From the NCBI GenBank assembly GCA_027063305.1, contig JAMORY010000032.1:1-64000 (forward strand): a DNA stretch of 64,000 bases. Reading direction: 5' to 3'. The translations under genes were made by a program, and so were the position numbers. The stretch comes from Sulfurovum sp. (GTDB lineage: Bacteria; Campylobacterota; Campylobacteria; Campylobacterales; Sulfurovaceae). Shown in pieces: positions 36,224 to 44,410 of this stretch (the first letter of the stretch is position 1; the number at the start of each line of letters is the position of its first letter). Below the pieces are notes generated by a model that was not told the DNA's origin, made no database searches, and saw only the letters and a program-made list of their open reading frames with translations.

Positions 36224-36631
36224 ATGGCAAAAAGTAGAAAATATGAAGATCGACTCCCAATTGGTGAAGCGATAAGAGAGTTTTACTCTGCACTTGATAC
36301 GATTGAGGAGTATTACACCAAAAAAGGGTACCGAAAAATGACTATGCTGCATAGAGTTCTCAAAGAGAAATTGAACTGGAAAATGCCCTACGATACTTTT
36401 AGGTATCACTTCAATAAAGAGTTTGGATCTAAAAGACAATCACCCTTAAAAGAGGATATGCCAAATAAGCCCATAGAGCAATTTTCTACCCAAGAGGAAC
36501 TCTCCATAGCCCCAAGCTCTCCAACGGCTAAAAAGCCATCTTCTGGACCTATTATCTTGGATCCTACAAGCAATAGTAAAAAAGTGGTGTATCAAGGAAG
36601 TACCAAAAATATTAAGAGGGATGAAATTTAG
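36224..36631 (+). CDS. TraK-like relaxosome accessory protein
   Basis: From the ATG at 36224 (GGAGAG ribosome site six bases before) this is 135 residues: MAKSRKYEDRLPIGEAIREFY, then VLKEKLNWKMPYDTFRYHFNKEFG and a Ser/Pro-rich tail. TraK of IncP plasmids binds oriT and has a similar short N-terminal domain with a YxTFxxYVN-type segment. The match is weak but supported by TraL and TraM homologues further along. A 13-bp stem hairpin with possible oriT character follows its stop at once. Confidence 0.5.
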   Translation: MAKSRKYEDRLPIGEAIREFYSALDTIEEYYTKKGYRKMTMLHRVLKEKLNWKMPYDTFRYHFNKEFGSKRQSPLKEDMPNKPIEQFSTQEELSIAPSSPTAKKPSSGPIILDPTSNSKKVVYQGSTKNIKRDEI

Positions 36632-36639
36632 TAAATAAC

Positions 36640-36687
36640 GATAAAAGAGGATATATAGCCTATATCCTCTTTTAAGGGTTATATGTG
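36640..36687. repeat. Hairpin repeat, copy 1 (possible oriT or terminator)
   Basis: AAAAGAGGATATA pairs with TATATCCTCTTTT around a five-base loop. About 48 bases here recur, with about 90 per cent identity, at 44353-44401 before the mobilisation genes. The right arm contains TATCCT, close to the IncP-type nic core. Confidence 0.7.
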
Positions 36688-36746
36688 GTGTAAAGTACGG
36701 CAATATATGGAAAATGCCAAAGGCAAATACCACATATTGCTACAGG

Positions 36747-36866
36747 CTACTTTGTCTCTGTAAGTTTGCCATACAGATAAAGCACAGGTGCGGCGATAAT
36801 GAGACCTACACACGCCCACCATGAGAGTCCAGATCCTCTTAGCTGTTTGTAGTAATTTATAATCAT
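36747..36866 (-). CDS. Small single-pass membrane protein of 39 residues
   Basis: The frame from ATG at 36866 reads MIINYYKQLRGSGLSWWACV and continues GLIIAAPVLYLYGKLTETK. It has one clear membrane helix with a basic N-terminal side. A strong GGAGGAAC ribosome site precedes it, 11 bases after the EexN-like gene stop, so the two are one transcript. It is too short for most gene finders. Its partner suggests a role at the envelope. Confidence 0.65.
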   Translation of the reverse strand: MIINYYKQLRGSGLSWWACVGLIIAAPVLYLYGKLTETK

Positions 36867-36877
36867 TGTAGTTCCTC

Positions 36878-37672
36878 CTATTTCATAGGCTGACTAAGCC
36901 CAAATACACCAAAGTTTCTAGCTGCTGCCATTGCGGTACGACATTTGAAGCTTTGCGTAAGTGCATTAGCTTCGTTCCACTTCATTTTTTTCTGATATGC
37001 TGCAACTTTTGTCGAACACTCATTAAACACTTTTTTAAGAGCCTCTTTGTCTCCAGACAGTCTTTTAATAGTGTCTTGCTCATCTTTTGCAGTTGCTCCC
37101 ATTGCTAAGTCACAATCTGCACTCTGAAATCCTTTTTCTTTGCAAGTTTTTTCCCTATAGGCTATAAGATCATCGCCCTGGTGTTGAGAGATAAGATCTA
37201 CCATTGCCTGATCTTTTCTTTTTAGTCTAAGCTCCTGGTACACTTTACATTTAGCGGAGACTCTACCAATAGCCAAGCCACATGAGTCTTTGATTTTGTA
37301 AAATTCTGCGTAAGGCATTTTCTTCTGGAGTTCCAGTTGTTCTTTGTAGTCTATTTCATATTGAGCATCTGCCTTAGCTTTCTCTTCAGCTCTTTTTTTC
37401 TGTTCTACTGCATATTTGGCTTTTTGTGCTGCTCTGCGGTGTTCAAAGTAAGATTTTTTAGCAGCTTTACACTCTGGATCTTTATCATACTTCTCTGCTA
37501 GTGCCATATCTCCTTTTCCAAGAGCGACAGCTACAGCCTTATCACAAAGTTTAAATTTTGATTGTGCTTCTTCTGGGTGTTTATCATAATAGGCTTTGTC
37601 ATGGTCGAAAAAACCTGCATTAGCAGAGATCGCCATAATTGACAATCCAAATAGTATAGATCTTAGTTTCAT
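36878..37672 (-). CDS. Exported EexN-like protein, possible entry exclusion factor
   Basis: The protein has 264 residues and a signal peptide (MKLRSILFGLSIMAISANA). Right after cleavage comes FDHDKAYYDKHPEEAQSKFKLCDKAV, then DPECKAAKKSY. The pattern of Tyr-Tyr, His-Pro-Glu-Glu, a Cys and a second Cys about 25 residues on is that of EexN-type exclusion proteins of conjugative plasmids. A long charged coiled-coil region and several further paired cysteines follow, which is larger than a usual EexN. It could block entry of a second related element. Confidence 0.55.
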   Translation of the reverse strand: MKLRSILFGLSIMAISANAGFFDHDKAYYDKHPEEAQSKFKLCDKAVAVALGKGDMALAEKYDKDPECKAAKKSYFEHRRAAQKAKYAVEQKKRAEEKAKADAQYEIDYKEQLELQKKMPYAEFYKIKDSCGLAIGRVSAKCKVYQELRLKRKDQAMVDLISQHQGDDLIAYREKTCKEKGFQSADCDLAMGATAKDEQDTIKRLSGDKEALKKVFNECSTKVAAYQKKMKWNEANALTQSFKCRTAMAAARNFGVFGLSQPMK

Positions 37673-37729
37673 TCTTCTTCCTTGTTCTAAAATTAAGTTA
37701 AGATTATATCTTAAGAGTTATGAAATTTT

Positions 37730-38305
37730 TCACTCTGCTTTTTGATATGATATTGCTGCTTTAGCAAATACATAATCGGGATGATCTTCTTCAAAGTTAT
37801 TTACCAACCATACAAGGTATTCATTTGGAAGATCTTTCCACATAGTACCTTTATATTTTCCGTAATTTATTCTTTTTTCAATATCAATTTGAGAAGAGCT
37901 ATTTCTTCTTTTTAATTCAGTATGTGCCATATACCAGTTATGATTTTCTTCTGTAGTTAACAACCATTGTAAATAATTTGTAGGTACTTCTTCCCATTTC
38001 TTACCTTGGTGCAAACCAAAGGAAACCCTTTGCTGGCAAAGTAAATCTTCTGTACGCTGAGAAACAGGGAAAGTAAATTCCACAGTAAACTCCAAAAGTT
38101 CTAATACCTGTCTTGCAGTATCTTGACTCCATTTTTTTCGTACAGACATCTGTGCCGCATCCTGACTAAAAAATCCTTGTCTACTATATGCAAAGTCCTT
38201 TAATTTTTCTATTGTCAAAGGATTAAGATTATTAAGGTTATGTATATAAAAAACAGTTTCATACTCTTTTGGCTCAACAGATAATTGAATTATTTCATCC
38301 ATCAT
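37730..38305 (-). CDS. Protein with two DUF3820-type repeats
   Basis: A 191-residue protein. The last 110 residues hold two copies of a motif: SFGLHQGKKWEEVPTNYLQW and NYGKYKGTMWKDLPNEYLVW, each followed by a helix. This GKYKG...W.DLP..YL.WL pattern is the DUF3820 motif, also seen at the C-terminus of some exonucleases. The first 80 residues are helical and may bind DNA (KKWSQDTARQVLELLEF). The function is unknown. It stops 14 bases before the next gene's coding end on the same strand, so it is co-transcribed with the upstream regulator. Confidence 0.6.
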   Translation of the reverse strand: MMDEIIQLSVEPKEYETVFYIHNLNNLNPLTIEKLKDFAYSRQGFFSQDAAQMSVRKKWSQDTARQVLELLEFTVEFTFPVSQRTEDLLCQQRVSFGLHQGKKWEEVPTNYLQWLLTTEENHNWYMAHTELKRRNSSSQIDIEKRINYGKYKGTMWKDLPNEYLVWLVNNFEEDHPDYVFAKAAISYQKAE

Positions 38306-38319
38306 ATGACTTCTTTTAA

Positions 38320-39087
38320 TTAAACTTTTTCTTGCAACCTAGCTACAAATTCTGGAATGTAAAATTCATTATTAAGATGTCCATTCCAGTCTATAATAGC
38401 ATCACTATTGTCTAAAATATATTGATCCTTTATTTCTATATATTTTTTTAAAGTTTTTTTTATGTCTTTTCCCTTGAAAGAGAAACTACTCATGAGTTTA
38501 TATACATATTCTGTCTTTTCTTCATATGTAGGTAACAAATTAGTTTTATATAATATAGAATAAAATGAAAACTTGATAGCTATTTCAAATTTTATAACAT
38601 CACTATCCTTAAGTGCAATATCTCGAACTAAAGTTTCCCAATCATCTATTGTGTTTTTTAGAATATACTCTTCAAGATCAGAAGTCATATTCATAATAGG
38701 CTTCTGAAAACTATCTCTTTTAAATTTTTCTAAATCATGAGATTTAACTGTAAATTCTTGTCCAAAGACATTATTGGTTTCCATTAGATAATAAATCAAT
38801 GTACTCTCAATATCTGTATTATTTTTTCTATGTAATAACTCATGATGATTTGTAATGTTTTGCCGAAAATAATTTAAAAATCTAAAATAAAAATCAATAT
38901 AAAATGTATTTTCCATAAAAAAATTATTATTAACATAACTTTTAAATAGATCAAAAAAATCTTTATATAAAACTTCTTTATCTATTCCTATTCTTATCAA
39001 TCGATAAAGCTCTGGTTTACTCTTCTTCCAATTTGTAATTGTATTCTGATTAACCCTAATCAATTTTGCTAAATCTTTATCTGTCAT
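38320..39087 (-). CDS. HTH regulator of the element
   Basis: A 255-residue protein with an N-terminal helix-turn-helix like phage repressors (DKDLAKLIRVNQNTITNWKK, then KPELYRLI). The rest is a long helical domain rich in Asn, Phe and Lys with no known motif. It is transcribed away from the excisionase-like and replication genes across a spacer carrying two similar dyads. It is most likely the repressor controlling excision and replication. That role is inferred from position. Confidence 0.65.
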   Translation of the reverse strand: MTDKDLAKLIRVNQNTITNWKKSKPELYRLIRIGIDKEVLYKDFFDLFKSYVNNNFFMENTFYIDFYFRFLNYFRQNITNHHELLHRKNNTDIESTLIYYLMETNNVFGQEFTVKSHDLEKFKRDSFQKPIMNMTSDLEEYILKNTIDDWETLVRDIALKDSDVIKFEIAIKFSFYSILYKTNLLPTYEEKTEYVYKLMSSFSFKGKDIKKTLKKYIEIKDQYILDNSDAIIDWNGHLNNEFYIPEFVARLQEKV

Positions 39088-39127
39088 CTAAATACCTCCT
39101 CTTATTTAAGAAATTATACCAAGAAGT

Positions 39128-39236
39128 ATTAAATATTATGATGTTTTTATAAAAAGTCACAATATTTAATATATATTTAAAGCTTATCAGGATAATATTA
39201 TCTAAATATTTATGATTATTTTTAAAAAGTCATAAA
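39128..39236. promoter_or_regulatory. Two related dyad operators between the regulator and the excisionase-like gene
   Basis: Site one (39128-39170) is bounded by ATTAAATATT and AATATTTAAT, a perfect 10-bp inverted repeat. Site two (39209-39236) is bounded by TTTATGA and TCATAAA. Both enclose the same core plan, ATGAT followed by TTTTT, a short A/T pair and AAAAAGTCA. Two matching dyads in a divergent spacer fit a lambda-like repressor switch. Confidence 0.65.
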
Positions 39237-39260
39237 TAAAATGATTTTATGAGGTGCATA

Positions 39261-39461
39261 ATGAATAACTGGATAACTCCAAAAGAAGTAGCAAATGGCA
39301 TTAAAGATTTACCACCAATACCTATCAATACACAAAATATTGCTAGATCTAAACGTCAATTACAATACTTGAAAATAGGTAATAGAGTTTATTACACATA
39401 TCAAGATTTAAAAAATTTTGTTGAAGCCAATATCAGAAAAGCTCAACCAAAGGCTGACTAA
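39261..39461 (+). CDS. Excisionase-like small HTH protein
   Basis: Sixty-six residues from the ATG at 39261, with a GAGGTG ribosome site eight bases before. MNNWITPKEVANGIKDLP, then RQLQYLKIGNRVYYTYQDLK NFVEANIRK is the plan of MerR-like winged-helix excisionases and helper proteins. Its stop overlaps the start of the replication gene. It might direct excision or repress the adjacent operon. Confidence 0.6.
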   Translation: MNNWITPKEVANGIKDLPPIPINTQNIARSKRQLQYLKIGNRVYYTYQDLKNFVEANIRKAQPKAD

Positions 39462-40303
39462 TGGCACTGATTAAACATTTTCCACACTATCTTAATGCAC
39501 GTAACGACAGAAAAATAAAAAAAGGAAGGTTACAGCTTGGCATAGAATTTGTTGGTATCTACTGGATGACATTAGAGGTGTTGGCAGAGCAAAAAGATTT
39601 TAAATATCCACTTGCAGACCTAGACATCTTAGCAGATGATTTTGGCACATCAATTCAAAAAGTACAACTTGTAATTACTCAATATGGATTATTTGAAATT
39701 GATCCTAATGAATAGTTCTTTTCTCCTGCACAAATCAAAGGACTAGAGCCATATCTTGAAAAACTTGAACATTACCGCCTAATGGGTATAAAAAGTGGAT
39801 TGGCACGAAAAAAGAAAACGCAAGAGCAAATAGAGAAGCTTAAAAAGTTGAGTCAGGGTGACTCAAATGAACTAGAGTTAAACGTAGGTTCAACATACGC
39901 TGAACAATTAACTAATACTACTAATAAACTAATTAATAAATCTAATAAACATACACACACAATAGATGAGTGGTTAGATGAATATTGTTTAGGCAAAACC
40001 CCTGCTTATAGAGCTTACATGATGAAACAAATCAATGAGCAGGATCCTATAGCTATCAAAACTTACAATGATTGGTACCAACAGCAAATTGAACAAGATC
40101 TCAAAGACGAGGAACAAAAAAAGATAGATACCTTTGACTACAACTTACTTGTAGGGCTATCACTTGGAGAAAAAACTATAAAACAAATTGTAGACGCAGG
40201 TAGTACCATCCACCTATTTTTTGACGATGGTACAGATGATTATAGTCAATCAAAAAAATCTTTATACGACTGGTACCAATTAAAACTGGAGGAAACAGCA
40301 TGA
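39461..40303 (+). pseudogene. Replisome-organiser-like gene interrupted by one in-frame TAG
   Basis: The first part (84 residues) begins MALIKHFPHYLNARNDRKIK and has the DUF4373 / Lin1244-like domain of phage and plasmid replication proteins, ending YGLFEIDPNE at TAG 39713-39715. The same frame continues without another stop: FFSPAQIKGLEPYLEKLEHY and MGIKSGLARKKKTQEQIEKL, which is the expected next part of the domain. Only the single TAG separates them. The whole frame would be 280 codons. The product is probably lost, unless the TAG is read through or is a sequencing error. Confidence 0.75.
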
Positions 40304-40572
40304 CAACACTACAAACATTTCTAATTGATTACTGCCAAGATAACTGGACTGTGGCAGCTTACTGGTTAAATATGGATCAAAATACTCTATCAGATCTGTT
40401 GGGAGCAGAACATGACTCAATGATCGATAATGATCTTATCCAAAGAGCCAAAGAACTTATGGATAGAGACATACCAAACAATGAGGTGGCAGCACTTGAA
40501 ATGGCATTTGAGGATCTACGGATCCGTATGGGGCGTTTTCAAAGTGCAGCTTATGAATTAATCAATAACTAA
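40300..40572 (+). CDS. Unknown 90-residue protein
   Basis: Starts at an ATG overlapping the preceding TGA (ATGA). The sequence MTTLQTFLIDYCQDNWTVAA, LNMDQNTLSDLLGAEHDSMI and an acidic helical tail shows no recognised domain. It is all helix by eye. It lies 15 bases before the TraL gene and may be co-transcribed with it. Confidence 0.55.
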   Translation: MTTLQTFLIDYCQDNWTVAAYWLNMDQNTLSDLLGAEHDSMIDNDLIQRAKELMDRDIPNNEVAALEMAFEDLRIRMGRFQSAAYELINN

Positions 40573-40587
40573 AAAGGAATAGACCAC

Positions 40588-41376
40588 ATGGCAAAAGAAA
40601 AAACAACCAAAAAACCAATAGTACATTTTGTGATGCAGGGTAAAGGAGGAGTGGGTAAAAGCAGAGTAGCGGCAACTCTCTTGGAGTTTCTCACAGAGAG
40701 GAATAATGGCAATGCTCTTGGACTGGATACCGATCCAAATAATAGATCACTTTCTGACATCAAAAGTTTAGATGTGGTGTTTCTAAATATCATGCCTGAC
40801 TCTGATACCGTGGATATAGCCAAGTTTGATGATCTGCTTATGTTTATGATGCAAAACGAAAGGGCAAAAGGTAAAGATCTTGTAATAGATGTGGGGGCTA
40901 CAACTTATCAGCCGCTCTATAGCTACCTTATCAAGAATGATGTATTTAACCTGCTCTCTGACTTTGAGCATTTTGTTCATATTCCTATAGCGATTGGAGC
41001 AGAGGCAGAGGCAGATTGTCTCTTGCAACTTGACAGTATGCTAAATGCTTTTGGAGACACCCCTACCTACATAGTCTGGGAAAATCAGTTTTTCTCTGCA
41101 AATGCAAAATCAGATCATGACATCGAAAAACTGAAAGCCTACCAAAAAAATAAAGAGAAGATCTTTGCTGTAATAAAAATGACTAAGAGAGATGTACTCT
41201 TTGAAAGTGCATTAGAGAAGATGACCAAAAACAAACAGATCTTTGCAGATGTGAATATGGATCCAGAATACAACATCTTAGAAAAATCCAGACTCCACAA
41301 AATAAAAACAGATTACTGGCAGATGCTCGATATCGTCATTCCAACTCAATCTGACAAAAAGGAGGAAGCTAAGTGA
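40588..41376 (+). CDS. TraL-like ParA-type ATPase of a P-type transfer system
   Basis: A 262-residue protein with a deviant Walker A motif, QGKGGVGKSR at 17-26, directly after IVHFVM. This is the opening of IncP TraL (a ParA/MinD-like ATPase). An acidic strand VIDVGATTYQP follows. Its stop overlaps the start of the TraM-like gene by four bases. In IncP plasmids traK, traL and traM are consecutive; here about 4 kb of other genes separates the traK-like gene from traL. Confidence 0.8.
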   Translation: MAKEKTTKKPIVHFVMQGKGGVGKSRVAATLLEFLTERNNGNALGLDTDPNNRSLSDIKSLDVVFLNIMPDSDTVDIAKFDDLLMFMMQNERAKGKDLVIDVGATTYQPLYSYLIKNDVFNLLSDFEHFVHIPIAIGAEAEADCLLQLDSMLNAFGDTPTYIVWENQFFSANAKSDHDIEKLKAYQKNKEKIFAVIKMTKRDVLFESALEKMTKNKQIFADVNMDPEYNILEKSRLHKIKTDYWQMLDIVIPTQSDKKEEAK

Positions 41377-41774
41377 ACGATGAAGAACTAAACCTCTTGC
41401 TGGAGGAGGTAAGGAAAAGAGGGTTAAGTATCTCGGAGAAAGATCCTGTCCTCTCGGTATTGGTTGGATATGACCTCTTATTTAGAACACATATCAAAAA
41501 TACAGATTTACTATTGCAGCAACACAAAGTAGATATGACATCTATTGGAGAGGAAAATTATCAAAAGATCCGATTATTAGCTATTGAGAAAATCTCTACT
41601 GGGCTTGACCAGGCACTAGACAAAATGGATACCTATACATTGAAAAAAATATCAGAAATCAATGATGTAGCACATGATGCTAAGCCTAAGCAGGAGATTC
41701 CAATTTTTTACTGGGTTTTTACACTCATGGCGGCTGCTTTAGGCTATATGCTCTGCCTATCGATTATAGGCTAA
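41373..41774 (+). CDS. TraM-like transfer protein
   Basis: A 133-residue protein: helical N-terminus (LLLEEVRKRGLSISEKDPVL), a middle helix and one C-terminal membrane segment (IFYWVFTLMAAALGYMLCLS). Size, topology and position directly after TraL match TraM of IncP-type systems, a membrane-linked protein of the relaxosome region. The overlap with TraL suggests translational coupling. Confidence 0.65.
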   Translation: MNDEELNLLLEEVRKRGLSISEKDPVLSVLVGYDLLFRTHIKNTDLLLQQHKVDMTSIGEENYQKIRLLAIEKISTGLDQALDKMDTYTLKKISEINDVAHDAKPKQEIPIFYWVFTLMAAALGYMLCLSIIG

Positions 41775-41799
41775 TCCCAATTCAACACAAAGGAAAAAC

Positions 41800-42588
41800 A
41801 TGAAAAAAATTACAATCTCAACAATTTTGGCAGCGGCAATTATGACAACTTCAGTTAATGCAGGATCCGTTGGAGGATTTGGTGGATCCTTAGAGAGCAC
41901 ACAATGGCTAAGATTTGGTGCAGAAACAGCAGATAGAGCCAATGCCTATACCAAGCAGCTACAACAGTATGCTATGCAGATCCAACAGTATCAACAGCAG
42001 GTACAGCAGTATGTCAATCAATTTAACTCTTATAAGATGATGCTCCAAAATATAGGACAACTACCACAGCAGCAATGGGATCAATTCTCTCAATCGGTCA
42101 TAGGGCTCAAACAGTCTTTAGACTTTGGGAAATCTTTAAATTTCACAGCCAGTAGCTATGATGCAGACTTTAAAAAAATGTTTCCAGGCTTTGATAAGTA
42201 TCTATCTGATGCAAAAAACGGAAACAGCTTTGAGCAGGAATACAAGGATCTCTCCGCTTCAACTAACGATACGGTAAATTCTGCTCTAAAATCTTTAGGG
42301 TTAAGAGCGAACGATCTACAGAATGATGAGGCAGTTATGAGACAGCTACAAACGCTTAGCTCCTCTGCTTCAGGACAAAAGGCGGCTATACAGGCAGCAA
42401 ATGAAATCGCTCTCCATCAAACGCATCAACTGAAAAAACTAGAGCAGACAGTTATACAACAAACAAGAGTCCAGAGTCAATGGATCTTAGATCAGCAGAA
42501 AAAAGAAGAGATGAAACAAGCAGCCAAAGAAGCCTATCTATCTGATTATGAAAAGCCAAGCAACACAGATGATAGACCAATGCCATAA
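41800..42588 (+). CDS. trbJ: TrbJ-like conjugative transfer protein
   Basis: A 262-residue exported protein with signal peptide (KKITISTILAAAIMTTSVNAG). It has a Gln-rich coiled coil (YAMQIQQYQQQVQQYVNQF) and the conserved C-terminal region RQLQTLSSSASGQKAAIQAA, NEIALHQTHQLKKL. This is TrbJ/VirB5-like of P-type systems, which helps build or tip the pilus. A TrbK-like lipoprotein follows. The last 25 bases including the next ribosome site recur at the end of that gene. Confidence 0.85.
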   Translation: MKKITISTILAAAIMTTSVNAGSVGGFGGSLESTQWLRFGAETADRANAYTKQLQQYAMQIQQYQQQVQQYVNQFNSYKMMLQNIGQLPQQQWDQFSQSVIGLKQSLDFGKSLNFTASSYDADFKKMFPGFDKYLSDAKNGNSFEQEYKDLSASTNDTVNSALKSLGLRANDLQNDEAVMRQLQTLSSSASGQKAAIQAANEIALHQTHQLKKLEQTVIQQTRVQSQWILDQQKKEEMKQAAKEAYLSDYEKPSNTDDRPMP

Positions 42589-42600
42589 GGAGACGGAACG

Positions 42601-42756
42601 ATGAAACAAACTATTCAAATCATTTTAGCAGCAGCTATTTTATTGAGTTTACAAGCGTGTAGCGACAAAAAGAATGACTATGACTTCAATGTGGATACAA
42701 CTGATCCTCAATCACCCTATTACATCAACCATGATGATGATAGACCAATGCCATAA
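42601..42756 (+). CDS. TrbK-like small lipoprotein
   Basis: Fifty-one residues from ATG at 42601: MKQTIQIILAAAILLSLQAC with a lipobox ending at Cys20, then SDKKNDYDFNVDTTDPQSPY and NHDDDRPMP. TrbK, between TrbJ and TrbL in IncP, is a small lipoprotein for entry exclusion; the position and size match, the sequence is not informative. The final DDRPMP and the following AAGGAG are a copy of the end of trbJ. Confidence 0.65.
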   Translation: MKQTIQIILAAAILLSLQACSDKKNDYDFNVDTTDPQSPYYINHDDDRPMP

Positions 42757-42768
42757 GGAGGATGCGTA

Positions 42769-42990
42769 ATGCCTACAAAAGATCAAGCAAAAATAATTAA
42801 GAACTATATAGAAGTATTTTTTGCAGCCTTTTTGATTGTCTCTTCTCTGTCATTCCTCGTATGGAATCAAGGTAATCATTTTAGCAATAGTGGAGCCATT
42901 GCATTTTTTATCGCAGGGGTGCTTATCATTATCAAGGCAAACTGGGAGTACAAACAGCGTAAACATCAAGAGCAGGAGCCAGAAGAATGA
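42769..42990 (+). CDS. Small two-pass membrane protein
   Basis: A 73-residue protein with two membrane segments (IEVFFAAFLIVSSLSFLVW and GAIAFFIAGVLIIIKANW) and a basic, then acidic tail. Its TGA overlaps the ATG of trbL. No family is recognised; its place in the trb cluster suggests a membrane role in transfer. Confidence 0.6.
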   Translation: MPTKDQAKIIKNYIEVFFAAFLIVSSLSFLVWNQGNHFSNSGAIAFFIAGVLIIIKANWEYKQRKHQEQEPEE

Positions 42991-44348
42991 AAAAATTATT
43001 CTTGATACTTCTTGGTGTCATACTGTTATCTGATTTTATCTTTGCATCAGGTAATAATATAGGATCGGATGTAGTTTTAAACTATTCGATCCATACATCA
43101 AAATGGTATCCAGTATTTAAACAAGCTTCACAGTTTATATTCTGGGCATTAGCAGTTATTGAACTCATTTGGATCTTCTCAATAAAGGCAATTGAAGGGA
43201 GTTTAGAGTTATCTGGAATTTTTGCCCAGTTAATAAGACTAACTTTTCTTTAGGGTGTTTGGAATGTCTTTTTCGCACATCCTGAATTTTTTGATACTCT
43301 CATTGGAAAAATGACTTCTACTGGCTTAAAAGGTAGCAGTTTTTCCATATTAGCAGATAGAGCCAATGCCGCAGCAGGTGTCTCTACGGTTATATCGGTA
43401 GATCACTTAACAGATAGTGCCTATCTCATTCTTGGGACTATTGGAGAGAATCAATCTTTTTGGCATCCTGTAGATTCTATCATTTTAGGACTCATTGGAC
43501 TAATGGCTGCCGGTGGTGTTCTATTTTTAGCTCTTCGCCTAGTTGCAACATATGTGAAGTTTCTTATCACTGTTTATGCATCGGTACTCTTCTTCGCCTT
43601 TGGTGCTATGCAAACGACACGACATATAGCGGTCAATGCCATATTCGCCATGCTAAGAGCAGGTACAGAATATATGCTAATCAAACTTATTATAGGGCTT
43701 TCTATAGCTAATATTATATCTTATGTGCCAAAAGCCATGATGAGCTATGGATCCCTTGTAGCCTTACTCATTATGGTACTTCTCATTGGAGCATTAGCCC
43801 AAATGGTGCACGGTCTTGTAGAGGGGTGGTTTAGTGGCATGGGAGCCCAAACAAGCGATCATGCAGCATCAGTACTCAAAGGAGCAGCAGCAGGAGCAGC
43901 GGTTGGGGCAGCGGTTGGGGCAGCAGGTGGAGCAGCGGCAGGACTTTCAAGCGTTAAAGCCGCAGCCGCAGCCGCAGAAACAAAAAACTCAATGGAAAGT
44001 GTTAAATCTGCTACTGGTGCAGGTAGCAGTACAGCAGAACAAAACGGTAAAGGCACACAAAAGACAGGTAACTTTAAAAAGACTAAAGCATCTGCTACGG
44101 TAGCATCATCCGCAGCAGCAGGAGCTCTTAGCGGTGCAGTAAAAGGCTTGACAGGTTTCTCCACACATGGAGCAGGACGAAAAAGCGGTGCGGCAGTTGC
44201 ATCTATGCTAACTGGTACGCCAAATAAGGATCAAGAGAAAAAAGGCTCTGGCGATAATGACTCTGAAAAGGTAGAGGGATCTATAGCCTCTGCTAAGTCA
44301 AAATATGTCTCTGGAGTACCTGGATCTGGAGGCAATGATGATGTCTGA
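42987..44348 (+). pseudogene. trbL: TrbL/VirB6-like channel protein interrupted by one in-frame TAG
   Basis: The first 88 residues (MKKLFLILLGVILLSDFIFA to ELSGIFAQLIRLTFL) are the TrbL N-terminus: signal, then a membrane segment FWALAVIELIWIFSI. TAG follows at 43251-43253. The frame continues without a break as GVWNVFFAHPEFFDTLIGKM and the polytopic core with six or so membrane helices, then an Ala/Gly-rich tail. TrbL forms the inner-membrane channel of P-type transfer. A downstream ATG at 43311 could restart translation, but without the first helix. Intact length would be 453 codons. Confidence 0.8.
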
Positions 44349-44352
44349 TAAT

Positions 44353-44401
44353 GATAAAAGAGGATATGTAAGCCTATATCCTCTTTTAAGAGTTATGTGT
44401 G
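44353..44401. repeat. Hairpin repeat, copy 2 (candidate oriT upstream of mobilisation genes)
   Basis: AAAAGAGGATAT pairs with ATATCCTCTTTT. The 49 bases match copy 1 at 36640-36687 at about nine of ten positions. It ends ten bases before the accessory protein gene and before the relaxase. TATCCT resembles the IncP-type nic core. It may also end the trb transcript. Confidence 0.65.
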
Positions 44402-44410
44402 AGGTTTATC

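Noticed and set aside
43834-44164. Overlapping long frames in the trbL tail
   Set aside because: They come from the Ala/Gly-rich GCA-repeat coding of the TrbL C-terminus and have no start signals.
39461-44348. Full reassignment of TAG to an amino acid in the whole element
   Set aside because: The methyltransferase, the integrase, the traK-like gene, the EexN-like gene and the second gene of the three-gene operon all end at TAG in sensible places, so TAG is a normal stop at least in parts of the element.
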